Part shown: piece after piece, positions 1 to 5,623 of the stretch
Layout of the letters: each line of letters begins with the position of its first letter
How positions within the stretch are numbered: position 1 is the first letter of the stretch
Source: an uncultured Bacteroidales bacterium
GTDB lineage: Bacteria; Bacteroidota; Bacteroidia; Bacteroidales; Bacteroidaceae
Reading direction: 5' to 3'
Length of the DNA stretch: 11,675 nt
Assembly (NCBI GenBank): GCA_937906165.1
Contig: CALCYA010000132.1
Location: 1 to 11,675 of the forward strand
Made by a program: the position numbers and the translations under genes
The notes under the pieces: generated by a model
What the model saw: only the letters and a program-made list of their open reading frames with translations
Told to the model about the DNA's origin: nothing
Databases searched by the model: none

Positions 1-13
1 CTCAACCTGCATT

Positions 14-56
14 CCTCACCTGTTTTAGGGGAGGTGCCCAACGGGCGGAGGGGTCC
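14..56. repeat. GC-rich double hairpin, REP-like extragenic element
   Basis: Two small inverted repeats lie side by side in non-coding DNA. The first has arms CCTCACCT (14-21) and AGGGGAGG (27-34) around a GTTTT loop, with one mismatch. The second has arms GCCC (36-39) and GGGC (43-46) around an AAC loop. The block ends with GGAGGGGTCC, so GGGGAGG and GGAGGGG sit as a mirror pair around the second hairpin. The look is that of a short extragenic palindromic element of the kind scattered through Bacteroidales intergenic regions. That family assignment is from memory and unverified. It could also be part of a terminator for a gene lying left of the window. Confidence 0.4.
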
Positions 57-57
57 T

Positions 58-85
58 CGTTAATCGTTAAACGTTAAACATTTAA
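58..85. repeat. 7-base tandem repeat, four units
   Basis: Units are CGTTAAT, CGTTAAA, CGTTAAA and a degenerate CATTTAA, head to tail without spacers. The spacing is less than one helical turn, so it is not an obvious phased operator. No gene start lies nearby on either strand inside the window. Function is unknown. Confidence 0.5.
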
Positions 86-120
86 CCCCGCTTCGTGAGC
101 CTGAACCTGCTTCCGCTCGC

Positions 121-153
121 AGTGAAACATCAAAGTAAACTTTGTGTTTCGCT
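121..153 (-). terminator. Bulged hairpin downstream of the lysis genes, possible terminator
   Basis: The left arm (121-136) pairs with the right arm (139-153) around a two-base AA loop. There is one bulged T and one G-T wobble, giving about 15 base pairs. It begins about 24 bases past the spanin stop codon on the minus strand, where a terminator for the phage operon would be expected. No clear U-run follows it on that strand, so termination may be weak, or the structure may instead protect the 3' end of the message. Confidence 0.45.
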
Positions 154-176
154 CGCTTACCCGCAGCTTTCCGTTT

Positions 177-542
177 TCACTTTCCCTTCAACCCCAACAG
201 GACAACTGCAAACAACAGCAACCCAATCAATACACTCTTGCCCGACGGCAACACCCTCTTCTCCTTTGTAACCACACGTTCACGGTAAAGCGTGTCGCAC
301 ATCACCACAGTGTCACGCACCACCCTTTCTTTGTAGAGCATGCGGTATTTAGTAAGATATACGGTATCGGCCTTCACGTGCAGGAAGATGCTGTCACGCA
401 GGAACACGCTGTCCCTGACAACACTCTCCACCACATTAGTGTGTACACGTTGCCCGTGGGCATCGACCCCTGTGGGCACTGTGCGACAACCGCACAGTGC
501 CAGCAGAAGCATACTAAACCATATTTTTACTGTTCTTCCCAT
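177..542 (-). CDS. Unimolecular spanin (u-spanin)-like lysis lipoprotein
   Basis: The 121-residue protein probably joins the inner and outer membranes and disrupts the outer membrane in the last step of phage lysis. It has a short basic start (R3, K6), a hydrophobic run, and a lipobox-like LCGC ending at Cys19. A polar middle follows, with repeated D-(S/T)-(V/I)-(F/Y/V) units at about residues 43-95, and then a C-terminal membrane helix at about 103-118 followed by Lys residues. An N-terminal lipid anchor plus a C-terminal transmembrane segment in one small protein is the defining plan of u-spanins such as T1 gp11. The alternating pattern of the middle suggests beta structure rather than the coiled coil of two-component spanins. 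Its start overlaps the end of the holin gene by 29 bases. Starting at Met11 would remove the basic n-region, so the first Met is preferred. The lipobox has an unusual Cys at position -2. Assignment is by architecture only. Confidence 0.7.
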   Translation of the reverse strand: MGRTVKIWFSMLLLALCGCRTVPTGVDAHGQRVHTNVVESVVRDSVFLRDSIFLHVKADTVYLTKYRMLYKERVVRDTVVMCDTLYRERVVTKEKRVLPSGKSVLIGLLLFAVVLLGLKGK

Positions 543-981
543 TTTCGAAATATCCTTTCAGTGAGCCGCACTGCTCAAGCACACGCAGGCTCAGCAGATA
601 ATAAAGAAAATCGAGTACAGCAAAGAGCGTGCTGCGTTCATCGGTTATCATACGCGCATTACGCAGGATATTGGTCCCGTAGAAATATATCGCTACATAT
701 ATCATGAACGAGACACAATGGGCAGCAGCAACCTCCTCGCCCTTGAAGTGTCCCAACAGGTATATCGATGCAACCATGCAGAAGTACACCGCAGCATCCC
801 TGAAAAACTTCAAGGCCTTCTTGAAGCTCCACTCGCGACGGTTGCACACATCGGCGAGCATCCCCATAAGGAAGTTCACTGCAAACAACAGCACCAGGCC
901 ATACATTTCGTTCCTTATGGGCAGAAGCAACCCCGCAACGTTGGCTATCAGCGTTGCGGCAATGACACGCAAGCTGTCCAT
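514..981 (-). CDS. Phage holin, holin-4-like family
   Basis: This is a 155-residue integral membrane protein that would form lesions in the inner membrane and set the timing of host lysis. Hydrophobic segments lie at about residues 4-22, 27-46, 62-79, 86-105 and possibly 119-131. A basic stretch (R48, R49, K54, K55, K58) follows the second segment, and an asparagine/arginine turn (YGTNILRNAR) follows the fourth. The layout resembles the phage_holin_4 type proteins common in Firmicutes and Bacteroidetes phages, where a second-helix motif of the LLxxxxxxG type is followed by a basic loop. It lies 4 bases after the small beta-rich gene and overlaps the spanin gene, so the two make a lysis cassette. 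No endolysin is visible within the window; it may lie left of base 1. Other small polytopic membrane proteins cannot be excluded, but the spanin neighbour strongly supports a holin. Confidence 0.75.
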   Translation of the reverse strand: MDSLRVIAATLIANVAGLLLPIRNEMYGLVLLFAVNFLMGMLADVCNRREWSFKKALKFFRDAAVYFCMVASIYLLGHFKGEEVAAAHCVSFMIYVAIYFYGTNILRNARMITDERSTLFAVLDFLYYLLSLRVLEQCGSLKGYFENGKNSKNMV

Positions 982-985
982 AGCG

Positions 986-1267
986 CTACATCTCCATACT
1001 TTTCAGAAGGGTGAACTCACTGCGCGACACCAGTTTTATATGCTGCCCGCGCATTGCCCCTTCAATGGTAACCTCACTCTTGAGCTCATCCAGCCCGAAG
1101 TCGTCATACTTTATGTACTCCTCCATGCCGTCAAGGCCCACCATAACATTCACCGGATAAGGGCCGCACTTATGCACGCGCAGCCTCATATCGCCACCAC
1201 GGCACACTATGGGAGTGCTCTCCCACAGATCTCCGTTCTTCGCAAAAGAAATGTTCTTCACAATCAT
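986..1267 (-). CDS. Small beta-rich phage protein, function unknown
   Basis: The predicted 93-residue product has alternating hydrophobic and polar residues that suggest a small beta-sandwich. Examples are the stretch around MRLRVHKCGPYPVNVMVGL (residues about 27-45) and the C-terminal strands EVTIEGAMRGQHIKLVS (about 65-81). There is no signal peptide or membrane segment. Its ATG shares one base with the stop codon of the adaptor-like gene (TAATG arrangement), and the holin begins 4 bases after its stop. It is therefore almost certainly co-translated with virion and lysis genes. It might be a head-completion, stopper or decoration protein, but no recognised motif decides this. Confidence 0.6.
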   Translation of the reverse strand: MIVKNISFAKNGDLWESTPIVCRGGDMRLRVHKCGPYPVNVMVGLDGMEEYIKYDDFGLDELKSEVTIEGAMRGQHIKLVSRSEFTLLKSMEM

Positions 1268-1923
1268 TACTGACCCCTTTCTGTATTTTTACCGTTACAC
1301 AAAGCCGTTGCGAGCGACAGGAACGCCGTCGCCTGGTCACCTCTCTCGAACACACTGTAAAGAAGCGCCGTACAATAGTAGGCGACAGCATCCTCAAGCA
1401 CGGCATCACCACCCACAAGCCCCTGTTCCGCATCAAAAGAGGCCTCGTAGACAAAATGCCCTAACCCTGCCCCTTGAGGCAGCGGATAGAGAAGCACCAC
1501 CCTTGTCCCGTCGGCACCGTTGCCCTCTACGCATACAGGACGGCACATCCCTGCACGTGTGTACCTGTTGCCCTGTGCAAGTGCCTCGGCCGAGCCGCTT
1601 ACATGCAGCACGGTACAGGGCCTGCGCCACCCGTCAAGTTGCAGCGACACAAGAGAGACAAAATCGGCAGGCAGGAAGAGAGCCCCGCCGCCATCGCCGT
1701 TGTCGGCAATGACAGCATCCTGCGGGCTCACGCTCCTCGGGTTCACACACCCCACCCCTTTGCCTTTGTTCCTTTGTGCCAGAGCCACGGCCTGTGGCAG
1801 CAACCTCAGTATATGAGTGTCGATGGAACGCGTATCCTCGGACACCAGCGACAGAGAGGCATCCTCCTCGGCCTCGTTCACGAGACGGCGCACCCGCCTC
1901 ACAAGTTCATCGGTCGCAATCAT
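1267..1923 (-). CDS. Putative head-tail adaptor (connector) protein
   Basis: The 218-residue product probably sits under the portal and joins the capsid to the tail. The N-terminal helix region (residues 1-50) has the form DELVRRVRRLVNEAEED, then a variable loop, then THILRLLPQAVALAQ. The middle is beta-rich (about 75-165, with LFLPADFVSLVSLQLDGW near 81-98). The C-terminal helices (about 175-208) contain LEDAVAYYCTALLYSVFE and then DQATAFLSLATAL. A helical bundle of this sort flanking a beta insert is typical of podovirus- and siphovirus-type adaptor proteins such as P22 gp4 and T7 gp11. Start and stop interlock with both neighbours: ATGA overlap upstream, TAATG downstream. The call rests on overall pattern and on its position after the capsid gene. 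No sequence search was possible, so an unrelated head-completion protein remains possible. Confidence 0.55.
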   Translation of the reverse strand: MIATDELVRRVRRLVNEAEEDASLSLVSEDTRSIDTHILRLLPQAVALAQRNKGKGVGCVNPRSVSPQDAVIADNGDGGGALFLPADFVSLVSLQLDGWRRPCTVLHVSGSAEALAQGNRYTRAGMCRPVCVEGNGADGTRVVLLYPLPQGAGLGHFVYEASFDAEQGLVGGDAVLEDAVAYYCTALLYSVFERGDQATAFLSLATALCNGKNTERGQ

Positions 1924-2348
1924 AGCCAGTTAGGGAATGAGACACCCTTCTCCTGTGCAGCAGCCTTGACGGCGCCCTTGTTCTGCAACTGCGACAGAGG
2001 GCAGTTGTAAGGCTCGGCCATAAGCAAGGCACGTGCCTGCTGCATATTTGTCACCTCACTCAACACCACTGTGTTGTCCGCATCGGCGGTCACCTCGGCA
2101 GCATCCTGCGGAGCATCGCTGCCATAGGTCTCTACACGCCCACGCTTTATCTCACCGCTGCGGAAAGCCTCGCTGTTCTCTATGGCACGCTGGAACAGAG
2201 GGTTATCAGTCGTGTACTGCGCCGGATAGACGCCTGTGGAGTTTATTGCCCCACCAGTGAATTCAATTCTCACAAGCGCCTTGCCCACCCTGAAGTAGCT
2301 GTTGCGCTCAATCTGTCCATGAATCTCATATGTTATTCTCTTTTTCAT
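1920..2348 (-). CDS. Small phage head-region protein with HeH-like C-terminal tail
   Basis: The chosen start (MKKRITYEIHG) gives 142 residues. A longer frame opens at 2432, but its extra residues are unlike the rest and lie over the hairpin region. The N-terminal half (1-78) looks beta-rich and contains GKALVRIEFTGG, then a TTDNPLFQRAIENSEAF helix. The middle (79-98) is acidic. The C-terminal 40 residues (about 103-142) read as two short helices with the pattern QARALLMAEPYNCPLSQLQN, then a basic, alanine-rich helix ending GVSFPNWL. The tail resembles HeH/LEM or Rho-N-type helix-extended-helix modules found at the ends of several capsid-adjacent phage proteins. The gene follows the capsid gene after a 104-base gap, and its stop overlaps the adaptor-like ATG (ATGA). 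Its role is unknown; a minor head protein is plausible. Confidence 0.6.
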   Translation of the reverse strand: MKKRITYEIHGQIERNSYFRVGKALVRIEFTGGAINSTGVYPAQYTTDNPLFQRAIENSEAFRSGEIKRGRVETYGSDAPQDAAEVTADADNTVVLSEVTNMQQARALLMAEPYNCPLSQLQNKGAVKAAAQEKGVSFPNWL

Positions 2349-2428
2349 TGTAAATGTCGTTTTGGATATTATTCGGAATTTCGGAATAGAGGTCACCTCA
2401 AGGAGCAAAGGCAGTCCCGAGGCAACCT

Positions 2429-2449
2429 CCAAAGGGCTATTGCCCGTGG
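2429..2449 (-). terminator. Hairpin just after the capsid gene, possible attenuator
   Basis: The arms are CCA plus GGGC and GCCC plus TGG around a TATT loop, with a small internal loop. The structure starts four bases past the capsid stop codon on the minus strand. There is no U-run. It lies in the only long gap (2349-2452) of an otherwise tightly packed operon. It could reduce read-through, or protect the capsid message, so that more capsid than adaptor is made. The same gap also holds a short direct repeat (ATTCGGAAT then TTCGGAAT, 2371-2387) of unknown meaning. Confidence 0.35.
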
Positions 2450-2452
2450 CTG

Positions 2453-4075
2453 TTATACAAGGATCTCACCTGTATATTCAACCCATGTGGTGCCATTGTA
2501 TGTAACCACGGTACCCGCAGGGAACCACACCTTCTGCTCGCCGTTCACAGTGTGGTTGACGTCGGCAGTAAGCACCACCACATCGTTGATGTTGGGCGAA
2601 GCCGGCAGAGTGGCAGCACTTGTCACGTGCGATGCGCCCGGGATATCGCTCTCGGCAGCCGAGCCGTTCACCCAGATGTGCGAGTAGCCCTTGAGGCAGA
2701 GACAGTCGATAGTCATCACCACCTCGCGCTTTGCCTCCTCGCCGTCCACATTCTCGGTCTTGGCATCCTCATTCTTCATATAGTAACGCACAAGCCCGTT
2801 CTCGTCGATGAGACCACCGCAGTGAGCATAGCCCAGGGCGTCAAGAGTAGGATCGTGGATGAGGTCGATGTCGCCGAACACAGTGTGAATCTTTGTACAC
2901 TCGATGCCGAACACCTTGTCGCCGGTCATGCTGATGTTCTTGTGTAGGGTGAGGTCAATCTTCTGGATATCATTGAGCAACTGCTTGCCCAACAGCCAGA
3001 TAGCCCTCTTAGTGCAGTTGAAGCCGGTGAACTTCACCATCGAGAGGTTGATAAGATCGGCGAATGTGATTCTTGACGAGAGGTCATACTGGCGCTTGAA
3101 CTGCCAACGGATACCCTTTGAGAAGTAATCCCACTGATAACCCATAGCGTTGTCCATCGCCTGCACCTTGAACTTGCCCGGCTGTCCCACCCACGCAGTG
3201 CGGCAGCTCTCGAGACGGAACTGGCGCAACACTGCCTCGGCAATCTGCGACTCGCTGAACTGTATGCGCTTCTTCTGCGCCGCAAAGTAGTCGCTGACGA
3301 TGCTGTTGCAGAGCTGCTTCTGCAGGTACATACGCTCGGGTACCGGCACGATTGTAGACGGAGCGATGAACTTCTGTGTCTCGTATGCTGCCGAAGAGAG
3401 CAGGATAATCTCAGTGCCTGCAGGAATTGTAGGCACCACGCAATAGTCGTCACTCGCATTCACCTTTGGACCGTTCACTGCCATGGCGATAGGTGCCTCG
3501 GTAGTGCTGTTCTTGCCCACGAAGAAGAGCATGAGGTCAACACCCGCGAGCTCGATCTGGCCGGTAGAGTCATAGCCGTTCACACCCTTACAGATAGCAG
3601 TGTAATACTCCTGGAAAATCTTTCTCTCACCGGTTGTAGAGAACGGTATCTCGGCACGGGTAGCCTTGATGCCGGTATACACCTCATTGGTGTAGGCCTT
3701 TGAGCGCTTGTCATCGATGAGATAGTGGTCGACCTCAAAAGAGTTCACTCTCACCTGACGGCGTATCTTACGCTTTATGGTGTCAATGATACTCTCGTCG
3801 CTCGCAATGCCTATTATCTGGTCATCCACATCGGCATCGATGAGGTCGCTGCCCAACTCACGTGCATTGGACACCGTGGTAGCCTCACCCACGCCCTGTG
3901 TGGCAAGACCGGCGATGCCGTTCGAAGGCTTCAGCATACCGCCCGACACCACATTCACCGTAGCAAGCAGCGTACCTGCCGAGGCTGAGTCACCGAAAAG
4001 ACAAAGCGCCACGGCCACCAAAGAGAAAATCACAAACAGAGGGTTCTCCCTCATGAACAAAACAATTTTTTTCAT
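2453..4075 (-). CDS. Putative major capsid protein (HK97-fold) with N-terminal signal-like segment
   Basis: The 540-residue product is the largest phage protein in the window, and it directly follows the scaffold-like gene, where the main shell protein is expected. An acidic/isoleucine-rich region lies at about residues 78-100 (DADVDDQIIG). It is followed by VNSFEVDHYLID (110-121), resembling the N-arm and E-loop lead-in of SU10-like capsid proteins from Bacteroidetes phages. A mixed alpha/beta core spans about 240-400, including a helix near KRAIWLLGKQLLNDI (356-370). Then come strands around HTVFGDIDLIHDPTLD (397-412) and a last core strand MTIDCLCLKGYSHIWV (454-469). Residues about 485-540 look like an added beta domain (PAGTVVTYNGTTWVEYTG). 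Residues 1-33 look like a Sec signal peptide: Lys2-Lys3, Arg9, a hydrophobic core 12-28, then ASA before Gly34. That is unexpected for a capsid. A start at Met47 would avoid it but would leave a 168-base gap. The fold call is from pattern alone. Confidence 0.65.
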   Translation of the reverse strand: MKKIVLFMRENPLFVIFSLVAVALCLFGDSASAGTLLATVNVVSGGMLKPSNGIAGLATQGVGEATTVSNARELGSDLIDADVDDQIIGIASDESIIDTIKRKIRRQVRVNSFEVDHYLIDDKRSKAYTNEVYTGIKATRAEIPFSTTGERKIFQEYYTAICKGVNGYDSTGQIELAGVDLMLFFVGKNSTTEAPIAMAVNGPKVNASDDYCVVPTIPAGTEIILLSSAAYETQKFIAPSTIVPVPERMYLQKQLCNSIVSDYFAAQKKRIQFSESQIAEAVLRQFRLESCRTAWVGQPGKFKVQAMDNAMGYQWDYFSKGIRWQFKRQYDLSSRITFADLINLSMVKFTGFNCTKRAIWLLGKQLLNDIQKIDLTLHKNISMTGDKVFGIECTKIHTVFGDIDLIHDPTLDALGYAHCGGLIDENGLVRYYMKNEDAKTENVDGEEAKREVVMTIDCLCLKGYSHIWVNGSAAESDIPGASHVTSAATLPASPNINDVVVLTADVNHTVNGEQKVWFPAGTVVTYNGTTWVEYTGEILV

Positions 4076-4105
4076 AGTAAAAACATTTATTGATTAATAG
4101 ATAAA

Positions 4106-4894
4106 TTATGCATTAAGAGCCTTCTCGATGAGAGAGTTACGTTTGCGTTTAGGCTCCACCACCGGTGACACGCTCGCCACGCCCTTGGGCAGTCCGTCGC
4201 CGAAATCCTCCTTCATGCGCATGATGTTGGTGTTGCGTCCCTTTACATCCCCTGCCGCAAAGGCATCCTCTACATCCTTTTCATAGGTGAGCGCATGGTC
4301 AAGGGCCGTGCACACCTCGCGGCTATACAGGCCCGACATTATGGGGAACACAATCTCATCCCACACACTGTCCATAAACACCTCGGGATTATACCCGCGC
4401 TCGCGGCAGAAAGCCTCAATCACAGGTAGGCTTGCCTTGAGATTCTCCTCATACTCCCTGCGGTCACCCGCAAGACGCGCAGCCTCCTGCTGACGCTCCT
4501 CGTCGGCGCTCAGCATCTCCTCATACTCGGGCGAGCCCTCGTCAAGTTCCATGAGCGAGCGCCCGTAGTAACGCGCCACAGCGCTGTGGGCATTGCGTTT
4601 GCCCTCGACAACATCGAGGAACATCTGTGCCAGACGCGGGTCACGCTCAAGAATCTCCGTCAGGCGTGCGTTCTGCGTTGTCACACGCTCAAGGAAATTA
4701 AGCAGTGCCTCCTGCGCGTCAGGGTCATCAATCGAGAACTCCTCGCCAAAAATCTCCTTCAGCCCCTTGTCAAGGCCTGCATAAGGAGCCATGCCGGCTC
4801 CCTGTCCATTACCCTCCCTGCCGGGAGCAGTCTCAACAGGTCCGTTACCGTACGGTACAGTCCCATTGTCCATTTGTCTAAAATTCTGTTCCAT
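4106..4894 (-). CDS. Putative capsid scaffolding protein
   Basis: The start is placed at MEQNFRQ (262 residues), because the 28 extra residues of the longer frame (from 4978) are Cys/Arg-rich, unlike the rest, and lie over probable regulatory DNA. The first 40 residues are Gly/Pro-rich and probably disordered. Residues about 41-115 are charged helices (LDKGLKEIFG, then QEALLNFLERV and RLAQMFLDVVEGKRNAHSAV). Residues about 120-155 are very acidic and charged (EYEEMLSADEERQQEAARLAG). Residues 156-215 form further helices, and the end is basic (EPKRKRNSLIEKALNA). An acidic, helical, low-complexity protein with a basic C-terminal tail just upstream of the capsid gene is the usual look of phage scaffolds, whose tail binds the shell. 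It lies 30 bases before the capsid gene and is the first gene of the operon. No protease domain is visible. No conserved family could be confirmed. Confidence 0.6.
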   Translation of the reverse strand: MEQNFRQMDNGTVPYGNGPVETAPGREGNGQGAGMAPYAGLDKGLKEIFGEEFSIDDPDAQEALLNFLERVTTQNARLTEILERDPRLAQMFLDVVEGKRNAHSAVARYYGRSLMELDEGSPEYEEMLSADEERQQEAARLAGDRREYEENLKASLPVIEAFCRERGYNPEVFMDSVWDEIVFPIMSGLYSREVCTALDHALTYEKDVEDAFAAGDVKGRNTNIMRMKEDFGDGLPKGVASVSPVVEPKRKRNSLIEKALNA

Positions 4895-5083
4895 AGTTTT
4901 TCGTTTTTTTCGACAGCAAAGGAACAACCACAAACGCCGCTCAAGGTTGCTGTATTGACAATTTGAGAGCATCGACATGCAAAAAACAGAGAAACACCCC
5001 CAAAAAACACCCGCGAGAATACATTGTAGGGCATTGTTGATAAATAAGTGTTAAAACAGCAAACATTAAGCCATTTGAGACTA

Positions 5084-5091
5084 TAATTTTG
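5084..5091 (+). promoter_or_regulatory. Bacteroidetes-type -7 box for the 146-aa gene
   Basis: TAATTTTG fits the TAnnTTTG consensus of the Bacteroidetes primary sigma factor exactly. It would start transcription close to 5097, about a dozen bases before the ATG at 5110. No convincing TTG -33 element lies at the usual spacing. A weak AAGG (5101-5104) precedes the start codon. The whole divergent gap (4895-5109) is AT-rich and must also carry the promoter for the phage operon. No good TAnnTTTG box was found on the minus strand there. Confidence 0.5.
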
Positions 5092-5109
5092 TAGCCAAAA
5101 AAGGCAGAA

Positions 5110-5550
5110 ATGAAAAACACGATTACTTATTCCGTCCGCGACACACGCAAGCAGGACATTATTGACAGTTTCTTCAAGACACTGAAGGAAGAGAGGAAGA
5201 CAAGACCATTCATCACACAGAATGAAGTTATTGAACAGGCAGCCAAGGGCAGCGCACCACGGTTCTATGTAACCTTTGAGAACGCGCGTCGCTTTGTCTC
5301 GTTGCTCATGCGCGGCAAGCGCCTCCCCATCGTCAACAAGAACAAGGTCGAGATGTACAAGGAGATATACCGTCGCTACAAGGCAAGGCTCAAAGACAGC
5401 GACAAGCGCTACAAGTACATTATCCTTGAGAGCATCATCGAGGAGCCCGCCCCGTCGTTCTACATCGACGAGGAGACATTCCGCGGCATAGTCTACAGGA
5501 CCCTGCGCGACACCTGCCGGAAGAGCGAACACCACAAGGCAATAGCATAG
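5110..5550 (+). CDS. Basic 146-aa protein with internal duplication, function unknown
   Basis: This is a small cytoplasmic-looking protein, rich in Lys and Arg, with no signal peptide or membrane segment. It contains two copies of one module about 65 residues apart. Copy 1 covers residues about 40-66 (core APRFYVTFENARRFV, 49-63) and copy 2 about 105-132 (core APSFYIDEETFRGIV, 114-128). Shared positions are Ala-Pro, Phe-Tyr, a Glu five residues after the Tyr-following aliphatic region (E57/E122), Arg (R60/R125) and Val (V63/V128). Between them lies a basic helix, VEMYKEIYRRYKARLKD (80-96). The helix-turn-helix feel and basic charge would suit nucleic-acid binding, but this is inference. Similar short proteins carrying an APRFY-like motif seem to occur in Bacteroidales, though I recall no assigned function. 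The gene lies between the divergent phage operon and the RHS pair, with its own promoter box. RHS gene 1 follows after 73 bases, so it could regulate either side or be an independent cargo gene. Confidence 0.8.
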   Translation: MKNTITYSVRDTRKQDIIDSFFKTLKEERKTRPFITQNEVIEQAAKGSAPRFYVTFENARRFVSLLMRGKRLPIVNKNKVEMYKEIYRRYKARLKDSDKRYKYIILESIIEEPAPSFYIDEETFRGIVYRTLRDTCRKSEHHKAIA

Positions 5551-5555
5551 TACTA

Positions 5556-5592
5556 TTGACAATCAGAAATCATCAACAAGAAAATAATTTTT
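5556..5592 (+). promoter_or_regulatory. Weak promoter candidate for the RHS pair
   Basis: TTGACA (5556-5561) and TAATTTTT (5585-5592, seven of eight bases of TAnnTTTG) lie in the 73-base gap before the first RHS gene. The spacing from TTG to TA is 26 bases, longer than the usual 19-21, so the pair may be chance. The RHS genes might instead be read through from the 146-aa gene. Confidence 0.2.
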
Positions 5593-5623
5593 AGAAATTA
5601 AAACAGCTTCTAATTCTATTACC

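Noticed and set aside
144..2010. Several plus-strand open frames (for example 144-707, 704-1273, 1209-1712, 1474-2010)
   Set aside because: They lie opposite tightly packed minus-strand phage genes, have His/Cys/Arg-rich compositions typical of antisense frames, and show no domains.
3034..3459. Second minus-strand frame inside the capsid gene
   Set aside because: Ser/Arg-rich frame-shifted shadow of the capsid gene.
4759..5562. Minus-strand 267-codon open frame
   Set aside because: It runs antisense to the 146-aa gene and across the divergent promoter region and the scaffold start; its sequence shows no family features.
4953..5563. TATTGACAAT present on both sides of the 146-aa gene (4953-4962 and 5554-5563), as possible target-site or attachment repeats
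   Set aside because: A 10-base match is expected many times by chance in a window this size, and no recombinase or terminal inverted repeats accompany it.
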